A stretch of 64,000 nucleotides of DNA from Nyssa sinensis (Eukaryota > Streptophyta > Magnoliopsida > Cornales > Nyssaceae), in the NCBI GenBank assembly GCA_008638375.1, contig CM018046.1, forward strand, positions 41,531,706-41,595,705, in the 5' to 3' direction. The notes beneath the pieces were generated by a model. The model made no database searches. It was not told where the DNA came from and saw only the letters and a program-made list of their open reading frames with translations. How positions within the stretch are numbered: position 1 is the stretch's first letter; every line of letters begins with the position of its first letter. Shown one piece after another: positions 21,131-31,276 of this stretch. The position numbers and the translations under genes are program-made.

Positions 21131-22046
21131 TTTAATATTTTTTATTAAATTAAATATTTATATCTTATAAATCATTTATATCTTACATGTGTGGAATATA
21201 ACTTATCTTAAGATGGTGGTAAATATTTTACTTGTGTGGGATATAATTTATTCTAAAATAGTAATGGTATTAGAGTTATCTCATTCTACTGGAATAAAAA
21301 TAAAATGCTATTGTCATAAAAAAAATTACAACACTGCAATATAAAGAAACGAAGACATCAAAGAGTTAAGTTAAAAAATCAATTTTTTTCTTTTATTCAT
21401 TGTTCAATTTTTTTTGATATGTTTCAAATTTTTTAATATATTTTTCATATTAATAAATTGACTATTATATATATATATATGTATATATTATTTTTTATAT
21501 ATAAATATAATATATTATTAGTGTTATATATATAATAATATATATCTTTATATATATAATATTGCTATTGTTATATATATATATATATAAAATATTGCTA
21601 TTATTATTATTATTATTATTATTATTATGTACGCATGTGATCATTGATTTGCATGATTCTTAGAAATACAGATCATGATTTTTTTGGAGTTACTTTGAAA
21701 GTAAAATACAATACTATTATATTTTGAATAATATTTACACAATCATATTCTAAAATATTGTGATTATGGTTATTAGATGTTCCAATTGATTTGTGAATAA
21801 AATTTTATTTTAGATACCTCGTATGCATATATTTTTTAATTTCGGAACAGTTTTTTTCTTCAAGATTTCATATGCAATATGAATTTTGTTTAATAGATCT
21901 CAATTTTTAGAGTCCAAATATATAAATTTTATTAAAAACGATTTATAATTTATAAGCATTGAATTTTGAAATCTTCAAAAAACAATTTAAAAATAAATCA
22001 TTGAAGGACTTGGTAGGTTAGTAAGTTTGTGCTAAAACATGATGAT
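21131..22046. other. AT-rich intergenic stretch
   Basis: Between the end of copy B homology and Tat-2. Contains TA runs (21461-21590) and a (TTA)n tract (21597-21627). No gene or element recognised. Confidence 0.6.
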
Positions 22047-22681
22047 TGATATACCATAAAAGAACAGGCCAATCAACACTTGACACGTGTAACCACAATC
22101 CGACCTATGCTCAGCCAACATGATTCTCATTCAACCAATAAGGAAAAACTCAAGCATTCAGATCATCATACAAGGTCAGAAGTGGCCGAACATATATATC
22201 CAGAACAAGTTCACAGGGTTCAGACCAACACTACAGAACTCGTCACCACTTTAGCGGATGCCGAGCAAGGAATAAGGAAGCGGTCTTCAACAAGGAAGCA
22301 GTCTTCAACAAGGAAACTACCATCTATGGTTATCTCTATGCAAGGTAGCCGCAATCTCCAGGGATCAAATCCCTATATTCACGACTTCTATGGTTATCTC
22401 TATGCAGGGTAACTACAATCTCCAGTGATCAAATCCCTATATTCATGGCATCAAATCCTCACCAACTGAGGAAAGCCACGGCCTATAAATTAAACCCTAA
22501 AGGTACGCCTTAGTCTCTATGCTCATTCTTTGGCTTTCAATACAGTCTTTCAATTCCCTTACTTACTTAAGCATCGGAGCGGCTACCGCCGGAGCCAATC
22601 CGGTGGTCCTCCGATCATCTTTCTGAGTGTTCTACAGGTCACGGAGCCCTCACGTGTTGCGAGTCAAAAAGTGCACCATCA
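22047..22681 (+). repeat. Tat-2 5' LTR
   Basis: TGATATACC to GCACCATCA. It contains a duplicated unit of about 64 bases (22317-22445, with ATGGTTATCTCTATGCA twice) and a TATA box, CCTATAAATTAAACCC, near 22483. Confidence 0.95.
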
Positions 22682-22684
22682 GTT

Positions 22685-22702
22685 TGGCGCCGTCTGTGGG
22701 AA
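22685..22702 (+). promoter_or_regulatory. Tat-2 primer binding site
   Basis: TGGCGCCGTCTGTGGGAA three bases after the LTR, same sequence as Tat-1. Its first nine bases match the tRNA-Asp 3' end. Confidence 0.7.
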
Positions 22703-22761
22703 ACGACTAATCTCCAAAGTGCTCTACTCATAAAACCCATCTTTTTCCCCACCGGAAAACC

Positions 22762-25125
22762 ATGGCACCAAATCTCCGACCACGACAGAATGCTCAGAAT
22801 GCGCAAAACACTCAACGTCAGCCGCTTGTTCCCCGCACAAGGGGGCCAGCGGCCAATCCCATGCGACAAGAGATCGAAGCCATAAAACGACACAATGAAC
22901 TGGTGCAGGAACAGTTTCTTACCATCACTAGAACACTGGCGACACTTACACAGAACCAAGCGACGGGTTCTCCTAGCCCGCCGGTCAACTTCGCTGCAGG
23001 GACGCAACCTCCTGTTGCTACAGAGAACGCCGAACCCCATGCGCAGGCTCCAACTAACCTGCCTGGGCACCCCTCCGGCGTTGCTCGCGCTGGTCGAGAT
23101 CCACAGCCATCAACAGTTCCTGGCTGGGGAACATCCGCTTTCGTTCCCGACGTGCATTACCGAAGCACTACTCGAGCCCCAACTCCTAGGGTTTCGGAAG
23201 CACCACCGGCACCGCAGGAACCTTATCATGCAGCACCAGTCCCTCCGGTTCGGATTCCTCCTCCGTCCGAAGGGCGTAATCAACCCTACTACCCTGAAGC
23301 CGAGGCTGTCAGACAGGGTTCACAAGATGTCAGAGTCAAAGACCCGCGAAGGGTAGAGGAAATTGCCGAATCAATAGACCGAACAGTCACTATGAGAGGA
23401 CCTCAGAACCCTCCAGAACAAGATGAACTGGCCAGGCTGCTCGGAAGACTGGCCACTCCATTCACTCACGCTATCATGTTAGAAGAGAGGCCCAGAAAGT
23501 TCATGGTGCCCAAGTTCACTCTCTATGACGGATCTGGAGATCCAGGAGATCACCTTTCTCATTATCAGCATACGATGGCCCTTCACGGAGCTTCGGATGC
23601 TTTCATGTGCCAGACGTTCATCACCAGCTTAAAGGGAACTGCTCTGAAGTGGTTCCACAACCTCCCTCCGAACTCCGTTACCAGCTTCTACGAGCTCGGT
23701 AGGCAGTTCTTGGACAGGTTTATGACCAGCAGGAGGCTCAGAAGGGGGCCAGAATTCCTGCTGAATGTGAAGCAGACCAGGGAGGAATCCCTCCGAGCCT
23801 ACATTGCACGCTTCAACACCGAACTTACTGAGATCACGGATTGCAGCCCGAAATTCCTTGTAGCAGCCCTTACAGCCGGGCTTGCCCAAGGTGGGTTCAG
23901 GGATTCCTTGACAAAGAGCCCTCCAGCCGATATGGCAGCACTAATGGATCGGGACAGAAAATATATCAACCTGGAAGAGACCAACCGCTCAGCCCAGAAG
24001 GGCAAGGATCAGACCCAGAGGGATAATCCGAAGCGGGAGGATCACAAGAAGGAGGATCACAGAAGAGACTCCAACAAAAAGAGGGCCAGGAGCCCAAAGA
24101 AGAGAACAGCTCCCAGAGCTGTGTACAACTCCGCACCAAGGGAGTTCGCCAACTTCACTCCCCTGAACACCACTCCGAACCAGGTACTCCGGCAGATCAG
24201 AGATCGGGAAAACCTGAGGTGGCCGGAGCCAATCAAGGGAGCTCCCAGCCTACGGGACCAAAGTAAGTATTGTAATTTCCATAAAGATCATGGACATACA
24301 ACTAACTCTTGCAGGACCCTCCGATATGAGATAGAGCAGCTCATAAAGAAGGGACGTCTTCGGGAGTTCGTCAAGCAGGACGGACGACAGAACCCCCAAG
24401 AGGACAAGCCTCAGCAGCGGCCAGATCAGAGGCCTGAACAGAGGCAGGAGCAGAGGGAAGGACGAAACGAGCCTCAGAGGCAGAACAATCACGTCATCTA
24501 CGTCCTTCATGCTGACTCCCCTGTTACAGGAATGTCCAACAGGGCAAGAAAGAGATATGCTCGGGAGGCCAGAACTGCCCCAAACGTCCTGCAGATCTCC
24601 AATGTCGAAAAGAGGCTCAAGCCAGGACCGGAGATCCAGTTCACCGAGCAAGATCTAGCAGGGGTACACTGCCCTCACAGTGATGCCCTCGTTATTACCC
24701 TCAGAATCGCCAACTTCGAGACCAGAAGAGTCCTGGTCGACACTGGCAGCTCAGTCAACATTCTGTTCCATGAACCGCTTAAACAGATGGGCATAGACCA
24801 GGACAACGTCAAGCCTACCACTGCCGTGATGACAGCTTTTGATGGCAACCTCAGCACCCCACTAGGGAGAGTTGACCTTCCTACCACTGTAGGTGAAGGT
24901 GAAGGACAGAAGACCACCATCACAGAATACATGGTGCTGAACATGAAGTCTCCCTACAACGTCATAATCGGGAGACCCTGGTTGCATCAGATAGGGGCAG
25001 TCACTTCGACCCTTCATCAGTGTCTGAAGTACGTCCACAACCAGATCGTACACTCGGTCCGAGGATGTCAGCCAACCTCCCGAGAGTGTCACGCTATTGC
25101 CCTCAAGGAGAAAACGCCGAAATAG
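22762..25125 (+). CDS. gag: Tat-2 gag-protease polyprotein, 787 residues
   Basis: Open from ATG (ACCATGG context) to UAG. Residues 1-230 are Pro/Gln-rich. The capsid-like gag domain is near 240-400 (FMVPKFTLYDGSGDPGDHL, LKGTALKWFHNLPPNSV, RQFLDRFMTSRRLRRG, ESLRAYIARFN). A basic Lys/Arg stretch lies near 410-450. A modified zinc knuckle, C-x2-H with HGH and a distal C (YCNFHKDHGHTTNSC), is at about 502. An Arg/Gln-rich linker follows, then the aspartic protease with VDTGSSVNILF at about 658 and the IIGRPWLH motif near 738. It forms the particle and cleaves the polyprotein. The terminal UAG has a readthrough-type context and pol continues in the same frame, so the protease sits on the gag side of the stop. 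Confidence 0.92.
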   Translation: MAPNLRPRQNAQNAQNTQRQPLVPRTRGPAANPMRQEIEAIKRHNELVQEQFLTITRTLATLTQNQATGSPSPPVNFAAGTQPPVATENAEPHAQAPTNLPGHPSGVARAGRDPQPSTVPGWGTSAFVPDVHYRSTTRAPTPRVSEAPPAPQEPYHAAPVPPVRIPPPSEGRNQPYYPEAEAVRQGSQDVRVKDPRRVEEIAESIDRTVTMRGPQNPPEQDELARLLGRLATPFTHAIMLEERPRKFMVPKFTLYDGSGDPGDHLSHYQHTMALHGASDAFMCQTFITSLKGTALKWFHNLPPNSVTSFYELGRQFLDRFMTSRRLRRGPEFLLNVKQTREESLRAYIARFNTELTEITDCSPKFLVAALTAGLAQGGFRDSLTKSPPADMAALMDRDRKYINLEETNRSAQKGKDQTQRDNPKREDHKKEDHRRDSNKKRARSPKKRTAPRAVYNSAPREFANFTPLNTTPNQVLRQIRDRENLRWPEPIKGAPSLRDQSKYCNFHKDHGHTTNSCRTLRYEIEQLIKKGRLREFVKQDGRQNPQEDKPQQRPDQRPEQRQEQREGRNEPQRQNNHVIYVLHADSPVTGMSNRARKRYAREARTAPNVLQISNVEKRLKPGPEIQFTEQDLAGVHCPHSDALVITLRIANFETRRVLVDTGSSVNILFHEPLKQMGIDQDNVKPTTAVMTAFDGNLSTPLGRVDLPTTVGEGEGQKTTITEYMVLNMKSPYNVIIGRPWLHQIGAVTSTLHQCLKYVHNQIVHSVRGCQPTSRECHAIALKEKTPK

Positions 25126-25131
25126 CAATTA
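25123..25131 (+). promoter_or_regulatory. Putative stop-readthrough site, UAG-CAA-UUA (Tat-2)
   Basis: UAG followed by CAA-UUA, fitting the leaky UAG-CAR-YYA consensus known from tobamoviruses. Codons after it stay open in the same frame (QLQYTRDCADP) into pol. Tat-1 has the same nine bases. Confidence 0.7.
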
Positions 25132-28100
25132 CAGTACACTCGGGACTGTGCAGATCCGGTCTTCACTCACACTCCCGAGGTGGAAGATTGCCCATCCAGC
25201 GTTGAAGAACCCCTGAGTCCAAGGGGACGTGACAGCCGGGCCAAACCTGTTGGCGAGCCCATTAAAATACTGGTCAGTTCAGAAGCAGAGGGGCGTTACT
25301 TATACGTCGGCCCAGACCTTACACATACCGAGCAGGAAAAGATAGTCAGGTTTCTGAAAAACAACCTCTCTATCTTCGCTTGGGAGACCAGGGACATGGA
25401 GGGAATAGATCCTAATCTAATAACTCACAAATTGATGGTAGATCCGGATCACCCCCCAGTCAGACAGAAGAGAAGGCCGATTGCTCCTGATCGGCATCAG
25501 ATTGTAAACAAAGAAGTCCAGAGGCTGCTGGACGCTAGGATGATACGAGAAGTTTTCTATCCCGAGTGGCTAGCTAACACCGTGCTTGTTAAGAAGAAGA
25601 ACGGCAAGTAGAGAGTCTGTGTTGACTATACAGACCTCAACAAAGCATGCCCCAAAGACAGCTTTCCACTGCCGAGAATAGACCAACTAGTTGACGCCAC
25701 TGCAGGGCATGAACTTATGAGTTTCATGGACGCATACTCTGGATACAACCAGATCCAGATGTACCCTCCAGATCAAGAGAAGACTGCCTTCATAACCGAA
25801 AGAGGACTCTACTGTTACAGAGTGATGCCTTTCGGTTTGAAGAATGCTGGAGCCACTTATCAGCGGTTGGTGAACAAGATGTTCAGCCCACTACTCGGTA
25901 GCACCATGGAGGTTTACATCGACGACATGCTGGTAAAGAGCCCTCAGAAAAGCAGTCACCTCCAGCACTTGGCCCAAACCTTCGATATCCTCAAACAACA
26001 CAGGATGAAGCTCAACCCCTCGAAATGTACCTTTGGAGTTACGAAGGGAAAATTCTTGGGATACATCGTTTCTCAAAGAGGTATCGAAGCAGATCCCACT
26101 CAGATCCAAGCCCTGATTGGACTGAAGTCACCAAGAACCAGGAAGGAGATTCAGGCACTGAACGGCAGAATTGCCGCACTGAGCAGATTCATATCCAAGT
26201 CCACCGATCGCTGCCTACCTTTCTTCAAAGCTCTGAAGGGCAGCAAGACTTTGCAATGGACAGAAGAATGCGAGCAGTCCTTTCGAGAACTGAAGGAGTA
26301 TCTAGCCTCTCCAGAACTCCTGTTAAAACCAGTACAAGGAGAAAAACTGCTCCTGTACCTTGCAGTCTCCGAGAACGCGGTCAGCTCCGCACTGATTAGA
26401 CAGGACAGAGGAGTACAGAGGCCCATATTCTACGTCAGTAGGGCACTACTTGACACGGAGAAAAGATACCCAGAAATAGAGAAGCTGGCCTATGCATTGG
26501 TTATATCAGCTCGAAAGCTTCGACCTTATTTCCAGGCCCATCCAATCGAGATCCCAACTGCCTATCCCCTAAAGTCAATACTGAGGAAACCTGAAGTATC
26601 AGGAAGATTGGTAAAGTGGTCTGTGGAGCTAGGGGAGTTCGACATAGCATATGTACCCCGGAACTCCATCAAAGGGCAGGCCTTAGCTGACTTCGTAGCC
26701 GAGTTCACCCCGGCACTTCAGAGCAAAGCACAAATCACCGAGACTTCGGGAACTTGGCTGCTGTACATTGATGGATCGTCAACCGATCAAGGATCAGGGG
26801 TAGGCCTGGTGCTACAGTCCCCTGATGGGCTCACATCAGAAAAAACAGTCAGCCTGGGATTCAGAGCTTCTAACAATGAAGCCGAATATGATGCCCTAGT
26901 CTTGGGGATGAAACTTGCCTTGGAATGCGAGGCTCAGAACCTCGATGTCTTCTCTGACTCCCAACTGGTAGTAAGCCAAGTCTTGGGAGAATTTTCCATC
27001 AAAGATGACAGGATGCTTCGGTATTCCGAACTGGTAAGCCACTTGAAGAGTTCCTTCCAGACGTTTACCATCTAGAAAATTGAGAGAAGCCAGAACTGCA
27101 GAGCAGATGCTCTGGCTAACATGGCCTCCCGCCTCAAATCTGAAGTAGACTCCACAGTTAAAATCTCTTTTCAGCCAGGATCCAGCATAGAGGAAGCACA
27201 AGTTGCTCAAATCGACGAACAGCCCCAGAACTGGATGACCCCGATCCTCCAGTATCTAAAGTCCGGTCTCCTCCCAGAGGACAAAAACAAAGCCAGGAGA
27301 ATCCGAATCAGAGCGGCTCGGTACCTGATCCTGAACAACAAGCTTTACAGAAGGTCGTATTCTCAACCTCTGCTAAAATGCTTAGCCTCAGACGAATCAC
27401 AGTATGTCCTGGCTGAAATACATGAAGGAATCTGCGGGAATCATAATGGGGGCAGAACCATAGCCCACCGAGCTCTATCGCAGGGCTACTACTGGCCCGG
27501 CATGTTGAAACAGGCTAAAGAGTATGTTCGGAAGTGCGACAAGTGCCAGAGATTTGCCCCATACCAACTTCAGCCTCAGCACGAGCTTATCCCGATTCCT
27601 AGTCCTTGGCCCTTTGCTCAATGGGGAATGGACATTGTGGGCCCGTTACCACGAGCACCTCCAAACAGGAAGTACCTCTTGGTGGCCATCGACTACTTCT
27701 CTAAATGGGCCGAAACCGAGCCTTTAACGCATATTACAGAAAAGGAAGTCGAAAGCTTCACCTGGAAGAACATTGTCTGCAGGTTTGGCATACCACGTGT
27801 AATTATCTCCGACAATGGGACACAATTCACTGGTAAAGGCTTCAAGGCATTCTGCGAAAATCTCAACATCAGGCAGCACTTTGCCTCTCCAGGCCATCCG
27901 CAAGCAAACGGGCAAGCAGAGGTCACCAACCGAACAATCCTTGACGGGTTAAAGAAGAGGTTGGAACAGGCCAAAGGAAGATGGGCAGAAGAACTCCCTG
28001 GAGTCCTTTGGGCCTACAAAACAACCAGAAGAACTCCCACCTCTGAAACTCCCTTCTCACTAGCCTATGGAACAGAAGCAGTAATTCCGGTTGAGATCGG

Positions 28101-28467
28101 TATGCCAACTCTGAGAACTGAGGCCTTCGAGCAAGAATCCAATGATCAGCAGCTGATGGAAAACTTGGATTTACTCGAAGAAAGAAGGGATCAAGCCAGC
28201 ATCAGGATGGAAGCTTATCAGCAGAGAATGGTCAACAAATCCAAGGTAGGACTCAAGACAGCCAACTTTCAAGTTGAAGACTTCGTCTTAAGAAGAGTCT
28301 TTCAAAACACCAAGGATCCCACCATGGGAAAGTTGTCACCAAACTGGGAAGGCCCCTACAAAGTAACAAAGGTCGTTCGACCTACCACTTACTGGCTTGA
28401 AGACATGACTGGGAAACCTGTTCCTAGGCCATGGAACGTAGAACACTTGCGAAAGTATTATCAATGA
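25126..28467 (+). pseudogene. pol: Tat-2 pol (RT, RNase H, second RNase H, integrase), two stops
   Basis: Same frame as gag-protease, interrupted only by TAG at 25609 (TGG in Tat-1) and TAG at 27073 (CAG in Tat-1), both single transitions. RT has PSEWxxN-type entry, FMDAYSGYNQI, the PFGLKNAGATYQ motif and YIDDMLVKS near 25918. The first RNase H (26340-26720) lacks obvious catalytic acids. The second RNase H (26750-27120) keeps YIDGSS, NNEAEYDAL, FSDSQLVV and CRADALA. Integrase: HHCC zinc region 27415-27560 (CDKCQRFAP), then VAIDYFSKW, ISDNGTQF and GQAEVTNR, then GPYKVTKVV near the end. The dual RNase H is diagnostic of the Tat/Ogre lineage. Without the two stops it would be complete. Confidence 0.93.
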
Positions 28468-28492
28468 AGATTTCTTTTTACTCCCATAAATT

Positions 28493-29450
28493 GTTCATCT
28501 ATTAATGCACAGGCCTCCAAAGCCTGGTCCATAATGTACAAGTCTTCACTCGGTCCATCTATTAATGCACAAGTCTTATGACTTGGTCCATCTGTTAATG
28601 CATAGGCCTCCAGAGCCTGGTCCATAATGTACGAGTCTTCACTCGGTCCATCTATTAATGCACAAGTCTTATGACTTGGTCCATCTGTTAATGCACAGGC
28701 CTCCAGAGCCTGGTCCATAATGTACGAGTCTTCACTCGGTCCATCTATTAATGCACAAGTCTTATGACTTGGTCCATTTGTTAATGCACAGGCCTCCAGA
28801 GCCTGGTCCATAATGTACGAGTCTTCACTCGGTCCATCTACTAATGCACAAGTCTTATGACTTGGTCCATCTGTTAATGCACAGGCCTCCAGAGCCTGGT
28901 CCATAATGTACGAGTCTTCACTCGTTCCATCTATTAATGCACAAGTCTTATGACTTGGTCCATCTGTTAATGCACAGGCCTCCAGAGCCTGGTCTATAAT
29001 GTACGAGTCTTCACTCGGTCCATCTATTAATGCACAAGTCTTATGACTTGGTCCATCTGTTAATGCACAGGCCTCCAGAGCCTGGTCCATAATGTACGAG
29101 TCTTCACTCGGTCCATCTACTAATGCACAAGTCTTATGACTTGGTCCATCTGTTAATGCACAGGCCTCCAGAGCCTGGTCCATAATGTACGAGTCTTCAC
29201 TCGGTCCATCTACTAATGCACAAGTCTTATGACTTGGTCCATCTGTTAATGCATAGGCCTCCAGAGCCTGGTCCATAATGTACGAGTCTTCACTCGGTCC
29301 ATCTATTAATGCATAAGTCTTATGACTTGGTCCGTCAATTAATGCACAGGCCTCCAGAGCCTGGTCCATAATGTACGAGTTTTTACTCGGTCCATTTATA
29401 AATGCACAAGCCTTCAGAGCTTGGTCCATGATATACAGATCTTAAATACT
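28493..29450 (+). repeat. Tat-2 palindrome (hairpin) tandem array, 93-bp unit
   Basis: About nine regular 93-base units (period exact from 28561 to 29305). Each has three palindromes in a constant frame: CAAGTC-TTAT-GACTTG, CAGGC-loop-GCCTG and CGAGT-CTTC-ACTCG, each preceded by an A/T-rich ATGCA or ATGTA and followed by GTCCAT. Degenerate units continue to about 29580 with further arm pairs such as CAAGC/GCTTG. Starts 26 bases after the pol stop. The 322-codon frame on the minus strand is a by-product of a unit length divisible by three. Confidence 0.92.
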
Positions 29451-29825
29451 TGGTTTATTCTCTAGATACGCAGGCCTACAGAGCCTGGATTACTCTTATA
29501 TACGGGCCTTCCGAGCATGGTCCGTCTCCAATCTACAGATTATATGATTCGGCCCATCCACAGACAGAAGTTCCGGGCATCTACAAACTAAAGTTTCCTA
29601 GATCGGAACCGGAACACCTTAGATCTGACACTTATAATTATTTGGTTTATTCGTCAAACAAACAAGTACTATGGTTCCGAGCAAGGGTAAAAGTACTTCG
29701 ATTCAGGCATTTTTCTAAGTTTCTTTGATTTATTCTCAAAACAATCAGAAATGCACAAAAAAGTGTTTAAGTTACAAAAGGCACATTCACAGAAGAACAT
29801 CAGATCCAAGAAGGGAAAATCTAAT

Positions 29826-29831
29826 TTTATT
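29826..29831 (-). terminator. Poly(A) signal of Tat-2 antisense gene 2
   Basis: AATAAA on the minus strand in the context TATCAATAAAATTA, just beyond the 12-bp minisatellite; equivalent to Tat-1 5109-5114. Confidence 0.6.
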
Positions 29832-29848
29832 GATAATTCAGAAGATTT

Positions 29849-29975
29849 ACATCACTACAGAAGCTATTACAGAAGTTATCACAGAAGCTATTACAGAAGT
29901 TATCACAGAAGTTATTACAAAAGTTATCACAGAAGCTATCACAAAAGCTATTACAGAAGCTATTGCAGAAGCTAC
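29849..29975 (-). repeat. 12-bp minisatellite in 3' UTR of antisense gene 2 (Tat-2)
   Basis: About ten copies of a 12-base unit (ACAGAAGCTATT / ACAGAAGTTATC on the plus strand). Same position and related unit as 4984-5075 in Tat-1, with a different copy number. Confidence 0.85.
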
Positions 29976-30127
29976 GCTTGGCAACATAACGGCTCTTCTC
30001 CTGGGATGATAAAGGGGCACAGGGGCCAAACTTCCATTACTGCCACTACCGACTCCATTTGAAAGGAAGGAGCCCTGAACCCCAGTCTACATCAAGAAAC
30101 GCCCAGGCCATTTCATCATCACTATCA

Positions 30128-30454
30128 CTAGTCTAACGACCAATGGAGGATGAGGGCCCTGGGCTTCAGGGGGCCTTCAATCTTCTTCTTCACACCGTCT
30201 GTTTCACCCCAGCCAGATTGAGACGAGGCCCGAAGAAGAGGAGGCACCCTACTTGCGTCTACATCACCGACGCTCCAGGCCTCGGTTGAATCAAGGAAGG
30301 AACACCACCAATCGGAGGAATCTCGACCGAAGGCCAGAGGAAACAAGAAGACTTGTATTTCCTTCAATCCTTCCTTGGAGACTGAAAAAAGGGGAAGGTT
30401 AACTCTCGGCCACAGTTTAATCGCTCCTAACTCAGTCAAAGAATCACCCATCAT
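30128..30454 (-). CDS. Tat-2 antisense gene 2: conserved protein of about 108 residues, unknown
   Basis: Starts MMGDSLTELG and is uninterrupted to TAG. About 13 replacements separate it from the Tat-1 copy. The conserved core is KLWPRVNLPLFSVSKEGLK, FGRDSSDWW, STEAWSVGDVDASRVPP and GWGETDGVKKKIEGPL. TATA box at 30556-30563 lies about 100 bases upstream; AATAAA is at 29826. The tail differs slightly (HWSLD). An acidic stretch (SDSDDE) follows the stop in another frame, suggesting a lost C-terminal extension. Function unknown; it may act on the element's own expression or localisation, but nothing in the sequence proves this. Confidence 0.6.
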   Translation of the reverse strand: MMGDSLTELGAIKLWPRVNLPLFSVSKEGLKEIQVFLFPLAFGRDSSDWWCSFLDSTEAWSVGDVDASRVPPLLRASSQSGWGETDGVKKKIEGPLKPRALILHWSLD

Positions 30455-30555
30455 CTCCGGGCAAATGGCAAAACTCCGGCAGCATATGAGGCCTTTCTCA
30501 CAAGGGAACAATTTGAAATCGAAAATATGAACGCAACAATATGCCTTCATCCCCA

Positions 30556-30563
30556 TTTATATA
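30556..30563 (-). promoter_or_regulatory. TATA box of Tat-2 antisense gene 2
   Basis: TATATAAA on the minus strand, identical to the Tat-1 element at 4398-4405, with conserved flank GGGTC before it. Confidence 0.65.
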
Positions 30564-31204
30564 GACCCTTGAAGTCAAAAAGACGCCCAACTGAACCGTC
30601 ACAAACGGTGAAAAAGAGAGTGGCCTCGAAATCCTAAACGACGGTCGAATAAATAAATGGCGCATTAAATGTGCCGCTTCGATATACCAAGGGACAGGGT
30701 ACGGAGCCCTCTAAACAGAGACCACAGTCCGGCACTGAAGCGCCCAAATAAACAGAAAGGGGAACGAAGTCTAAGTTATATAGACCCCCTATTCAAAATT
30801 CAGATCTTTCAATCTTGACTATTTTTATGACAAGCCAGGTCATATCTCAAAACTCAAACACCTCGGATATATCCCGATCCGAGTACTCAGCATACCAAGC
30901 ACCATAAAGTACAGAGCTGCCTAGTTGTCTTCACAAGCTCTTGATTCAGAGCTGCCTACCCTAAGAGATCTACAAGGGTTTAATCCCACTCTATCAGGCC
31001 CTATCCATCCGATTATATTTACTTTTTTGTCTTATTATAATAAGGCAGGTAAAATTAATCTACATCTCTTACTCAGTAACCAGTATCGAAGCTCGCAGAA
31101 GCAACTATTGACTACTGAACAGTTGATCTAGCATGCAAAAGACCTAGAGCAGCCATACTTACGCAGAAGGGAAGAACACAAGAAGAATTTGAAGGAAAAA
31201 TAAT

Positions 31205-31210
31205 TTTATT
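31205..31210 (-). terminator. Poly(A) signal of Tat-2 antisense gene 1
   Basis: AATAAA (minus) in the context ATCAATAAAATTA, about 70 bases after the stop at 31277; matches Tat-1 3739-3744. Confidence 0.6.
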
Positions 31211-31276
31211 GATTGGAAGTATACGTCCATTACATCAAAAAGCAAAAACAAAAAGGGGATAAAAACCCATAGGGCC

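Noticed and set aside
28461..29429. 322-codon frame on the minus strand in Tat-2
   Set aside because: Product of the 93-base tandem unit; the repetitive peptide tracks the DNA repeat exactly and is not shared in frame or unit structure with Tat-1.
28493..29450. CRISPR-like array
   Set aside because: Repeats are contiguous without unique spacers, in a eukaryotic retrotransposon.
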